64,000 nt of DNA, from the NCBI RefSeq assembly GCF_001039355.2, contig NW_019773670.1:602548-666547 (forward strand), given 5' to 3'. Made by a program: the position numbers and the translations under genes. Shown piece after piece: positions 22,709 to 36,277 of this stretch. Each line of letters starts with the position of its first letter. Positions within the stretch are counted from its first letter, which is position 1. This stretch comes from Lingula anatina (taxonomy: Eukaryota > Brachiopoda > Lingulata > Lingulida > Lingulidae). Below the pieces are notes generated by a model, which saw only the letters and a list, made by a program, of their open reading frames with translations, was not told where the DNA came from and did no database searches.

Positions 22709-24272
22709 GTTAGCTGCCTGGTTGTGATAGAAAAGTCAATAGCACACGGAGGTAAAATATATTTTTCCTTTTTTTAATTTAATCTAATCAGTTTCCGCAG
22801 TATATGGATCTCGCGTTTAAATTTTGGCAATTACTATTGATAAAGATAAAGAAAAAAGTGGTACCAGGACTGTCAATACATCTTATGATATTTTTTAATC
22901 TTAATACATGTACAGTTTACGCCTTGTAAACCTTTGACCATTTTATCGATCTCTCTTCAACAACTTTTAATCGTTCCAGATTTCTACGAGGGTTGCGTGC
23001 GTGAGGTTAACCATGCCCGTCACTTCAAGATATCCCCCGGGATATACAACCCTCGCTTTCTAACAGCTGATGTCTGCATGCAGGCATGCGCGCAATCACG
23101 GAAAAGGTAGTGCTACGGTTTTGTACTATTACTTCTTCTCAGGAAGCTAGGTTCACAGCACATACACATATGCAATTACATGTACGAAATGTTGTAACAT
23201 TGGTGGAAAAATCGAAACGCAAGAAAAGTGATTACTTTTGAAGAATTAATCTTTGTGTCTGGAAGTATTTTTCACTACTTCGGCGCAGAGCATATTTTCA
23301 AGTAGAGAGTATTGATCAAAACATCACACGGTGCATGGACAAAATTACGTTCGTTATTATGTCCAAGTACGGTGTAAAAAAGGCATCAAATTTGCCACAC
23401 AGCTTTGTTTAATCAATAAAAAGTAGAAACAGTTTGCGAATGGAATAATATATGGGTTTTGCAAATGAAGGTCAAATTTTAAAATGACAATTTGCAACTT
23501 GAAGATGTACCTGTACGAGACATAACGCACCCACGTGCATAGATAACGTACAATGTTTTTTACTATTAGATCCCGTTTCTTTTCAAAAACGTAATTTTCT
23601 TAATTTTGATAATAGCATAATAGTTATAAAGTCACTTAGTAAATGCTTTTTAGAAACGATTTTAGCAGGTTTTTATACAACTATTTTTCAATATATCAAA
23701 TATTTTTATCCTTCTACGGTTCTACGTCAATAAAAACGGAGAAAGTGATGTAAAAATGCCTGTTTGCGCCTTTTATTTTTTACATAAAAATATGCTTGTC
23801 AAGAAGAAAAAGATTTGACTCAAAATTTTTGAATAGGCCCCAAAATATTTATTTAAATCTCAAACACAACGAAAAAACGTTTAACTTTAACAATATCCAT
23901 TTACATATTTATTCAATCTGATTTTTCTTACATATCTAATTCCACTTTGTCTTAGAACTAATTTCCATGAATTTATCTGAAAAGTAATCTTATCTGAAAA
24001 AGTAGCTACATGGCCTTGAAAAAAATATAAAATGTTCAAAATTTTTATTCCATTTTTAATATACATATCCAGGTATGCCGCGTTGTCTGAAGGGAAGTAC
24101 TGTACATGTGCGGACACTGTGGATATATCTGAAACTGACAACGACACGCTGGCCCTCTGCAATGTCCCCTGTCCTGGTGACGGTAATATCACGTGCGGTG
24201 GACGACAGGCCGCAAGCGTCTACACCACTGACCATGTCCTGTCTGGACTGCCCGTCGTCACCATTAATAACG
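22709..24272 (+). CDS. PKD1L exons 1-3: WSC domain
   Basis: Exons 22709-22751, 22980-23106 and 24073-24272. The translation gives DFYEGCVREVNHARHF, then TADVCMQACAQSRKR, YAALSEGKYCTCAD, LCNVPCPGDG and ITCGGRQAASVY. That is the Cys spacing and closing CGG...SVY of a WSC domain, a putative carbohydrate-binding module of about 80-90 aa also found at the N-terminus of vertebrate PKD1. The first 14 codons (VSCLVVIEKSIAHG) precede the domain and presumably follow a signal peptide encoded further upstream. Confidence 0.9.
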
Positions 24273-27200
24273 GTATTAAACATAAATGTAATTTCACATC
24301 TAAATATGGCCACTTTCCAAATTTGTCCAACAGTGCTTTTTAGTTTTAACATCTATGTGTGTGTGTATGTATTTCTTATCTCCTAAATATGGCCACTTTT
24401 CAAATTTGCCCTGAATTTCGTTTGATTTAAACATCCATCAGGATTAATTCAAATAAGACAGAAATAGCAGGCAGACATATCCCTGAATTCTTTTTCTTTT
24501 ACTTTTCTCTCCGTGTATTTCATTTTATGAAGTCACGTTTGTTAAGCTACTTCATGGTATATTACCACTTCATAGGATAAGAATTACTACTTCAGATAGA
24601 AGGCGACTTCATTGGTCAAAAAATAAGGATCCTTAGGCGACTTCATAGTACATTGCCACTTCATGGGACATTGTATCCAAACATGTTTCAGTTCTGGTTG
24701 GATATGAAAATTAGGCGTAAAGGTCGATATGCTGTTTCATTCTAGACCATGATTTCGAGAGTGACGCGTGTATTTGAAATGGGGTTGGGGGTGCAGTAAC
24801 ATTACTCACTCACATGATAGTGCGTATTTTATCTTGTTGGAGTTTATTGAAGCTGTTATTTTCACACGTTCTCGCATATACCCGTGAGTTTAACTTCTAT
24901 AAATAATGTACTTTTTTTCAAGAGCTCCGGTCCTGTGACGGAAAGCATATAAATCTAGTTTTTTGTTTTACCCATTTAGTTTTGAGATTTTTCAGATTTC
25001 AGGACGATTAAAAATTGAAAATAATTGGACGTTGAATCGTGGCGGATCTAAGGCAATATAAGACAAACACATTTCTTATCTTTAAACTAGGACACAAAGC
25101 TGACCATGTGATTGACGGCGCAGGTTTTTAGTAGTTGCTAGTACACAGTAGCAGGAATGTATGTCTTTTCATTGTAGGTAGAGAACTCTACTAGGCAGAG
25201 AGGTTTTTATTTTGCTCCACATTAGTTGTACATTAGTATCTTTAACAAACCGTCTGTTTATTAATTGGATGTTATAGAAGTATATCTTATGTAACTTTAC
25301 CATGAATGTTATGACTTGAAATATCAAGCTGTAATAAGCTTTTCTACTGATATGCAACTTAATATTTCGAAAATATCTCGGTCGTTTAAAAAGATAGACC
25401 CCTGGCCTATATGCTTAACGAAAACGTTTAAAATCGGAAAGTCTGAAATCTGAATGATTTGAAACGGTCAACTGTCCTGGTAGATGTCGGGGAGAATGAA
25501 ATGCTGGGGATTGATTCATAAAACTGGTTTAGTATCGCATTTTGCTACCAGTTGCATAATGCGTCCAGTTGCAAAATGCGGCTTACAAATAGAGCCGCAT
25601 TTTTGCAGCTGAACGCATTTTGCAACTGCAACGCATCTTGCAACCAAAGAAAATCGTGAAAATGCATTTTGCAACCAGAAGTTTTTCTTAGTCACTCAAC
25701 AGTGTGAAGTTCTATAGTGGTAGTATTGGAATGGGGACGGGTTGTCTCGGCTAGGTACGCTGACATTGGTCAAGCTTTCTCCCTGGGGTGGACATGCATA
25801 ATCTATTTATGTCTCCTTGATCGAAAAAGTTCAATACGATGTCGGTAAAAAGAAGCATTAAAGTGACAAACACAAGTATGATGTTCGAAATTTGGCCGAT
25901 GCTGGCCGCTTTTATTGTGAATCCTAATAAAATGAAATTAAGTTATTTATTGATGCTAAAATTAAATAATTGTGACTGTGAATGAGTCTTTTCAGAGTGG
26001 GACGCGACTTGATCAAGACGATTGTAGTGCACAATTATATACATGTACCTTCTCTGCTTTTTTTTCAACACTATTATCGATTAATATATGTTTAATAATT
26101 GATTCCTATTTGTTTATTTGTTCATCTTATAATCCAGTAACCTACGCGTTAATTATATTTTCATAGCCTGGTTTACCTGATCCAGTAGTTTTATGTATCA
26201 GGCGGATCTGGTAAGGGAGGACCCAGGGGGTCTGGACCCCCTTTTCAACGCTTACCATAATCCCCTATAATGTACTGATTTTTCAGAAATCCTGGATCCT
26301 CACTTACATATGCCTGTGTATTTTAAAATTGCTCAAAAATATATATCCAATACCACTAAAGAAACCCTATTCAGTCATACAAGTAAATTAAAACGTACAG
26401 TTTACCTATGTTGGATAATATTTACAGTACAAAAACATTATATTTCAAAATCGTTATCTCTCATAACGTTGGGTCAACAACAGGTACTTTTTCACCATTA
26501 TCTCATGAAGTCGCAGGCAATATCTTATGTGGATATGAAGTCGCATTTCATCCTATGAAGTCGATTTGACAGTAAAATCAGAGCATCTATCCCAAGGATT
26601 GGTAATATACCATGAAGTACACCTTAACACACGTTCATGCAATCTTTTTCTCATTGCAATCTGCTAAGTACATACTTCCTACCAGCAATTCTGAAATTTT
26701 ATTGCTTGCCTTAATGAGGCCCAATACCATTCCACAACACCACTTAAAATCTTTTCAGAAGGGCAAATTATATAATTGCTTCTGCCATTAGCATATTTGC
26801 TTATCTCGATCTATGGTTGCGGAATTCAACTGTGAATGTCACAAATGAATAACAAAGTACACACTAAAATGGATGTAAGCAATCAATTCTTTGAGAGAGC
26901 AGATTATTATCTGACAATGACATACATTTCAATGGTTCTAATGATGTTACGGTACTCGTCATGTCATGTTCAAACCAAAATGTACTTAAATGTTTTATAA
27001 TCAATAGAACATTTGTTCTTTGTGACATTGCTATCATATTTTATTGATTTGCCATTTAAAGCTTGTTTCCTAATGGATCTGGGGGGGAGGCGGGTTAAAA
27101 ATTTAAACATTTCTTCCAAAATTTTCCAACAAACTATTTTTTCAACATTTAAAAGTGTCTATATTATTGTGAAAATACTGAAATACAGGGAAGATTAGAC

Positions 27201-30200
27201 ATGAACACCTGCAGGGCTACAAAATGAGTCGTTAGAATGCAAACGTTTCAAACGCACTCATGGGACCAGACCAAAGGCTGTGCCTGAACCCTCCCCCACC
27301 TTCACTCACCCGGGAACATGGCCAAGTAAATGCTTTGGCACCCCAACATAGTCTACAAGATAAATAAATTGGATATTTGTGTAAAGAGGCAAATGTGGTA
27401 GGATATTGTGAAAACTTCCATAGCTTTCTTTCAAAATGTTCACACATTTACCGATTTTGACATTTAAAACATACATGTTTTACTTCAAAAACAGTCCATT
27501 GAACTTCAGCGTTTCGTAGCAATTTAAAGTGCGAACAATCAAATGCTCGTTTTCACATTAGTAACCGTCCACTCAGATGTTTCAATTCAGAAACTACAGA
27601 ATCTTTTTCCTAGTTAATTTTATTTTCACGTTTAGTTTTGCCTTATTTCAGAAAATAAGACTTTTGTCGAAATGTATAAGCCCGTCAGCGTCCTTGTGCA
27701 AACCGAGACAGCTCACTTGAACATTGACATAGTGAGTGCAGGAAAACACGACACTTGGCCCACTGCAAGTTATTACCTAGGCACCAATACAGCTGTTGTC
27801 AATCATACTTTTGCTGTATTTACACCAGGTGAGGGAAGTCAAAATCTAGTGTCTTATAACGTTTTAAAATGCTGGGAGTCGTAATATATGCAGAACATTT
27901 AACTTAGGTGTACTTTGTAGGAAATTAAGAAGATAATAATAAAAGTACAAGTATTGATTGTGTCAAATCACTCCGCTGGGGAATCCTGAAGCACTAGTGT
28001 CTTATTCTCCCTTTTTTTCAAGGTAAATTTTCTGTGAGTGTTAAAGCCACGGATACCTATGGTAATTCGGCAAGAAGCACCGTTGTCCGTTCCGCTGATG
28101 CGGACATACAATTCCAGTTTCACTGCCCGCTGTACGTGGCCGTGGATGAAGAAGCCGTCTGTAAGATCAGAGTCCTTCAAGGAACAAACATGACTGCCTC
28201 CGTTACATTTGGCAACGGAAAACAAACTGAATTCAATCCCCCAGGTATGATACATGTTACTCTTAATAATTACTTTAAAATGCAAGTGTTAGTTTTTGAT
28301 CAAAAACATAACTTGCCACAAGGCTGTCATTTCTGGTGAACTGCCATGTTATTATATATTTTAATACATCGGTCACTGTACACCACCCACTTATGTTATT
28401 TTAATCGTTACTAGTATTTCATTCGGACAACGTGTATATGCGCGTGTGTGTGTTTGTTTACTTAACCTCTCTGTATCTGCCTATGCACTGTCGTTTTATC
28501 ATTTTTTTGTAAAATGCATGAGACACACAAATCAAACAATGTGTTTAGGCCTCTCATTTAAAAATAAAAACGAACCCGGAGGAAATTGATAAAGCAAAAG
28601 TGGCAGAACGAGTCACAATCTGAGTTTGATTGTTACGCCATGTCTTGTCAGCGGGTTGATTTTTTTAGCACCCATGCAAAATTAACAAAGAACCAGTTTG
28701 CATTTAGAGAATTAACACGAGTTTCCATTATGGTTAATGGAAACTTCCAACGAGAGGCGTCATTATTTTTAAAATGATCTAATCAATAATACTCCTAAAG
28801 GCAATTCCGTAAATGAGTTGTTTTTTTTTTCTCTCTCTGTTTATGTGTTTTAATCTAGCTATGTTGATTTTGAAGTAATAAAACATCAAGTGAAAATTTC
28901 AAACAAAATACTATATGAAGGTGTAGACAACTTGGCGTCAAATTTCCTGCAAAAATCAATAGATTGCGAAATAAAAATGCCATGATCTTCACCCTGAAAA
29001 TGGGTATAGGTCAATTCCAACAGCATATTTAACATTAAAAGCTCTTAAAATGCTGATGAAAATCGTCAACGACTTTCAAAATATTTTTTTCATTTTATTA
29101 TTTTATTCCTGTTACACTAAACACATATCTTTGTTAAAATATTTAGCTTTTTACAAAGAGCTTACTCGTCCTATGGACGGGTCTATAGAAATTTAATCTA
29201 AATGTTCTTGGTGTTTTTCTTTTCTGCCCCGCGCCGTGTTTATCCATAATAAAACTCTTTCTATGAAAATTGCGATATTACCAACAGCGACTCGCCTCCG
29301 ATGGTGACAGGAACGATAGAGAAACTGCATCACTTTCGGGTCCTGGAAATTTTGTACAGACTAATGAAGATTTTTTTCATACCCCCATTGCATTTTCTAA
29401 TTTCATTGTTGTAGTGAGACCCTTTGAATCCTAAATTTCAGTCAATCAGATTTATATTTATGCCGCTAGCTTTTATTGACACGTAGTGTGACAATCTTCA
29501 GCTGATCTACAATGGTTTTAACTGTAAAGTACATACCTCTCAGGGAGGTTATGAATACATTCTCAAAGGTATACAAGTATACCATAATATATCTGGTGTC
29601 AGGACAGCTTGAGGTAAAATTTTACTGATAATTTTCACCTTATTTAAGTCATGTCTCGGGCACATCAGATGTTGATAGTGTTGAACATCAGGTTTTTTAA
29701 GAAACGAGTAGCTGTTGCCTGCTTTGATATAATGATGCAATTAAGCCAGAGTTAAATCTTTGCCCTTTAATCTTTTCAGACGCTGCTTGGTATAAAGCTG
29801 GAGACGCAAACCCTGGAGATTTGTATACTGAATCTGCACCAGATGGCAATTACATGCTCGTGAACCATGGTTTCCATAGCAACGGTTCGTTGGTAGGTCT
29901 CAAGGTCAATGTCAAGGAAGTTGGTCCGGTGACCTTTCAGGTACGTTGCATTCTCTATATGATGTATACGGACACTCGCGCCCGATAGTATAAACCGATT
30001 TTTATGAAGTGGTGGCATATTAATTGTCAGTAACTCAAAGCTTAATGGGGTTTTTTTCATCCGCCTATTCATATATAACAATAAAACCATGCACTGTGCA
30101 TAAAATGGCTTTAAGGCGTAATGATCGTTCAGCCGCTCCAAGCGTTGGTTGTATTGTCACTTCTGTATCGGCATAGTGATATAATAAGTAATGTACAGTC

Positions 30201-33200
30201 AGTGGAAATAGATTAAGCTATTTCAGCGGGAAGATTTACATGTAAAAATACACAAAACCCATATGTATAAACTGCCCTTTATTTGATACCTTCTATGTGT
30301 TTTAGCCACATAGCAAACTGGCAACTGTATAACAACAATAACGTCCAAAACATTGTTTCAAAAGGTTTTTCGCCCAGTGTGTGACGACCCCGACCAAACA
30401 TTCTGCTACCGGTCCCACTCCTGTATCAACTCCACAGACAACTGCCGGAAACAGGGCGCGGTGATGAGGACCTACCGCTGCGTGGGTAGCCTCAAGTACA
30501 GCTTCTCCGATCGGAGCTGCTCTGGTTTCTCCAGCAGTAGCGGTAGTGTGAACGGTTCCAGGTTCTATGAACTGCCGGTCACATATCAGGCCGTATACAA
30601 CCAGACGGTCAACCTGACCGAAAATCAGACAGTCTACATGTTCCCCAGCGACTCCCGATTCCAAGTAATTCAGGGCGATGTGTTGTCGGTTTACCAAATG
30701 GCAAATGAAGGGAAAATCGGAACCATTCCAACGGCAGATATCCCTGTGTTCAAGCAGAGCGCACCAGAAAACGAGGTCGTCGCGGCCACCGATGTGACGT
30801 CTAGTCGTACGCATTTTCTCGTCGAAGCTTTGGTGATCAGACCAGTGACAATCCGCGCACCAACTGTTTATGATACACCAGATGGATACAACGTCACGGC
30901 AACGGTATCCAGTGAAGTAACTGGAACGGTTTCCATGTCCAGCATCATACATGTCCAGTACAGAGTGGCAAACGTAACTTGGATTATCTCTGATTATGGT
31001 ACGGACGTTTTACTGCCACTAAAACAGAAAAAAATGAGCACGATTTGTACTTATCTTAATTCATGTCCTGGCTTTGTTTTTGTCGTCTTGATTTAAATAC
31101 ATTATGATAATTAAATAATAAAGAGAGTTGCAGGATTTTCACAGTTACACCATAAAACGGTAGCATTATTACCCGATAACAATATTTTATATATTTTATG
31201 CACTTATGGTATTTTATTCCAGGTGAGGCAAATAGGGCATTTGACGTTATAGTTCCTGAACACCCAGGGACTAATAGTACCTACGTTATCGACTGGGGAG
31301 ACGGCTATTTTGATATAACTCAGGAGAGGAATATCACGCACGTCTATCGCGAGACAGGAGAATTGATTGTCGTTCTGTCTGCATACAACGGGTTGAATTC
31401 AGTCACCATCAACGTAAGCTTTTCTTGATTCGTTTTCAAGCTTAAATAATAACGGCGTCTATTAATTGCGAGCATCAAATTGTTTCTATTGTAACGTTCA
31501 TATCCAAGCTCTGTTTGGCGTTTTTCTGCCGATCAGGAAACGAGTAAAGATCGCTGTACTTAAAATCAATTAGTTTGCGTTTCCTTTCCGGAACACCAAT
31601 TTATTCTACAAATATACCCTTAGATAAGAATAGATATTGAACCATTGAAGTAACCGTTTAGATCACATCACTGTTTGCTTTGCTCTATTGATTAGAAAAC
31701 TGTCAACATCATTGATCGAATCGAGAGTGCCCATATTTCAATGACATATCCGCCAGCCTCTATTCTGGGTGATGTGACGTCATTCGATATCACTTTGGCT
31801 CAAGGTAAATGGACAATATGTCAGGTTTTTTCATTTTGTAGAAAATGAAAAATTCATTTCATTCGTTAGAATACTAAAATAAATTTTCACAAAGAAGGGT
31901 AAATAAATCCATCGACTAGTTACTTTATACAAGAAGAATCGTGTATATTTTTATGGTTGATGTTGAAACGTATCCTAAGCACAGAATAAAAGAATTGTCT
32001 GCATTATTCTAATTTTAAATCTATTATGAAGGTGACACATCTACTTTATCTTTACTCTAGGGTCACAGGTTAATTGCGTCATAGATATTGGAAACGGGAC
32101 CACTATATCCGTAGATAACGTGGGTGAGTATCAAGGAAATATCCTTATATAGCCGTTATAGTCAATGAAACAGTCATGACAATACGAGCAACTTGTCCCA
32201 TTCTTGGATAATTAGTACTCTAAAAGAAGATAAGGTTGCTACCTGTCACATAAATAACTGACTAGTCCCAAAGATTGTCTATAATTTCAGCACGTTCGCA
32301 TTTATCTCCTACCCTTATTGCCGAATGCTAAATACATGTACTATACTGCATGATTTTCACTAGCACGTTAATTTCGCTCAATTAATATTTGTAAAACTAT
32401 TTAATGCATTCTCAAGAGATCATTGGCAATTGTTTCTTTGTGGTCATTAAACACTAATGTATAGGTCGCAGGTACAGGCGCATCGAAAACCGGCAGTGTG
32501 CGGGCCAAATACTAAAGAATATTACGGGTAACATTACCGCGGAGGAGTGCATGGATGTGTGTGATGAAACACCGTATTGTATTACTTTGGAGCACTCGCA
32601 CGATAACAGCTTGTGTCGCCTCTTCTCAGAACGGTGCAATGCAAGCACACAGTCACTAACAGAAAGCAGTTACGATGCGACCATAGGTAAGTTTTTCATA
32701 GCCGTTTATTATTATTTTTTTTTTTTATTTTTTATTTTTTTTTGCAGCGTGGGTGTGATGATATATGATATATTTTAATGCCCTCGTTCAAGTTCTTCTA
32801 CAACATGCGTTAACAGGATGACAACAACTAACGTGCATAAGGTTTACAAAAATGAATTCAACAAAAAAGTGCCTCAATAAAACAGAAACGTTATGTGAAA
32901 GAACGCAGCACCAGTAATTGCAGCGATGGGACAAAAATCAGTGAATAAGTAAAACGAAGCATTGATAACTTGGTTTACACCTATACATTTCAGAACCAAG
33001 TTGGTTTTTCCACGCTGTCCCTGGAACCACATTAGTGGCTACAAATAAAACAGAATGGACTGACGGAGACGGCGAAAGTAAGCAAACCATTTTATCAGAC
33101 ACAGACTATATAGTCAGAACAAATTGCTTCCCCGAAAGGCGAATATCAATTTGAACGTAAATCGAGTCAAGGCGAGGTAAGATACTCAGCATCGAATATT

Positions 33201-36200
33201 GTACCTCTGTAATATACTTGGTCATATACATGTATTTTCTACTTTGAACCGTCATTTCAGCTACCATGGACGACTGTGCCAGGCAGTGTTTACTGCAGAA
33301 TTGTTCTTCAATCGAGTGGACCTCGTCCTCTGACAGTTGTCTCATGAACTCACTTAATCTTTATGATGAGCCCAGCGCCATGAGACAAGACCCCAACGTC
33401 GTTCTACTTAATTTAAACAGTAGGTTGCATTTTTATTTTAATTTTTATCTCAGTTCATCTTTGATTTTATATAAGTATTGGTTTCAGAGAATAATCTTAT
33501 TGTGATTTATTATATTAAATATGTGAGGGTGAACTTTTCCGGATATTGAAAATGCATAAACATTTAAGAAATTATCAATATCAAAGCGTCTGCGAGTAGA
33601 TAGAGAATCTCTTTAGAAAAAAATGTCAGACATAAACGCTAGATATTACTACTGTTTTGGACGAAATTTAATCAATAAAAATGTGTTATGTTTTGATTTT
33701 CAGAGGACTACTGCGTCGATGATATGATGTTAACGGTAGAAAAAGAACAAATTGATGGACTCAATACATCTGGCGGAGTGACCATGGGTCTATTGGACAC
33801 GGACCACGCCTTTCTCCTGGCCATGACTTCCGTCCCCGAAATGCAGGTTCGAAGACAAATATGAATAAGAAAGAGTCAAATATGATTCTAGACATTGGTC
33901 TGTTACATTATTTGGCAAACTATTACTGTAATAAGAGAAAATCGGTAATTGCACGCATTCTCCATCAGAGATCATCAGATACAGTAGATGATCGCTGAGT
34001 TGTTAGAACGAGATGGGGTGTAAGAATTAAAGTTTATTGGTTATAAAGAAACATACCCAAATGAACGGAAATTTGAATGCACTGTTTGTTAAGTGGACCT
34101 TTAGGACCCGACATAGGTCAGTGCTTGGTCCTCAACTGATTGTTGCTATATATAATTTCTGTTCCATCCGCAGCATGGTTTATACTCATGTACGAGGAAT
34201 TCTAAATGAGAAAGTATTTCATTTCCAGATAAATCTTCGAGCTCGTAGTGCAATTCGTGCTTTGGTTACTCAGGGGGAGCGGGGCACGACAAACTGGTTG
34301 ACCAGCTACACGCTTGAGCATAGCGAAGATGGAATTGTTTGGGAAAAAGTGACCGATAACAATGGGACAGAGGTATGTATAAGATTTATCAATATTCTTT
34401 CTATCAGCCCATTAGAGACATCGAGTTGTTATTAAGGTTGTAAAAGGATTTCTGTCACTTCACTTTTAAAGTCTTGGTTTTACACTTTGCCAGTTTCTAT
34501 ACATTGATACTTTTAATACATGTGTATATAAAATGAACGTATTATGATAATTTTCAATTAGCTTAAATCGAAGTCCATATTGTGCTCACGTGTCTTAGAT
34601 AACATGAGGATTTTTTATTTCAGATTGAGTTTGAAGGCAATACTGATGCGGAGACCAAGGTTATAAACAGACTACCTACCATTGTGTTGACAAGACATCT
34701 CCGCATCATAGCTGTGAACTGGACCGGAGCACCTGCCTTCAGACTTGGCATACAAAGCTGTGAAGGTAATATTGAAGGCTTAGAAAGACGTTTTCATTGT
34801 CTAGTACAAATGTAGTAAGTGTGTGGATTACAAGTTTCTCAGTTCTCTCTGTAGTGCGCACAAGAAGAATTTCAAATGTTATGAAACATTTTATTTTTGT
34901 ATTTATTACCATAATTTGTGCCAATAATGCTAAGTTATGCACACATACAGAGTATCTCTTTAGATCCTTTTTCTTTTGCCTCAAGCCACATCCCTTCCAG
35001 GTTAGACACCTGGGTCCCGTAACTCGAAAGCATCGCCTATTGCGAAGAGCGATATCACATAGAGGCTACACACCCAAACCCAATATAGAGGTGCATTTCA
35101 CAAGTTCTAGTCTCAAAAAATGAAATTGAATGAATTCGATGTATTATCCAATTTTTTAAAACTTACATGTGTATAGAACAAAAATCCACAAATGTCCCAA
35201 TTTTACGCCCACGCATTTCTGTTTTGTAAGCAAGTAAATTGATAGCCGTTTGAAGTGAAAAAAGCGTAAGAAAGAACATACGTTACCACTGAATCGCCTG
35301 ATACAAACACGATCATTAGTTGAGCGCTGTGGAAATTTGTGCAAGCTAAACACTATCAGAACCCTATGAGTCATTAATAATGGAAAAGTGATAGGAAAAT
35401 ACCTTTAAATTGACCAGATCTAGGAAAATTACTTTCAAACTAAAGATCATTTTTCTTTACAAGGTCCACGTTGATGACTCTTTCAATAGCAGTAATTGTC
35501 AATTGTATAGATAATTGAAAACTTTGTTACCTAAAAGTTATCTACCACTGGTCATATTCGTCGTGAATTTAAAATTCATTGACAGTTTCAAATTTTGGGT
35601 GTATTAGTTACAATACCAACTACGCCTCGCATCCTACGCATACCGTAATGTAACGTATGTTCCACAGCCATAGAAAAGATACGGGACACGAGTTTAATAA
35701 ATATTGATAAGATATTTTTAAACTTTTTTTCGTAGAATTTATTGAGGTGTTTAAAAGTAACTCAGATATCAAAAGTGATAACCTATTACACAAACACGAT
35801 CCGAGTATCAAACGTCTTAATCATTTGCATGTAAAGAAATACAGATCCCAGAAACATCTGACCTACCACCTCTTTAAACGAAGCCTTTTTCAACACACCT
35901 ATAGGTTTTCAAATACATCAGAGAATTCGTTCAAAATGAGCTTTACTATCCTCTCTGAAAGGTCTAAATTGTCTTGCGGATTTCGCCACTTTTGGGAATT
36001 AAAAAAATATGTATATATATAATGTTTGTTCCATCTATAAAAAGTAAGTGGCTCACAAAATTACGTTTTTAAGTTTTTCCATTGAGTGGGTATAAGAAAC
36101 AGGTATCACTTTAGAGTTCTAGGGTCTCTACGGCCCTTATCAGTCGCTATTTAAGACAAATTATAGGCTGCATGATTTCTTGTAAAAGTTTTCTTGAGAT

Positions 36201-36244
36201 TTCTTAGATGTTCATACAGTGTTTTTACTGTGCCAACGTGATGG

Positions 36245-36277
<33 letters not shown>

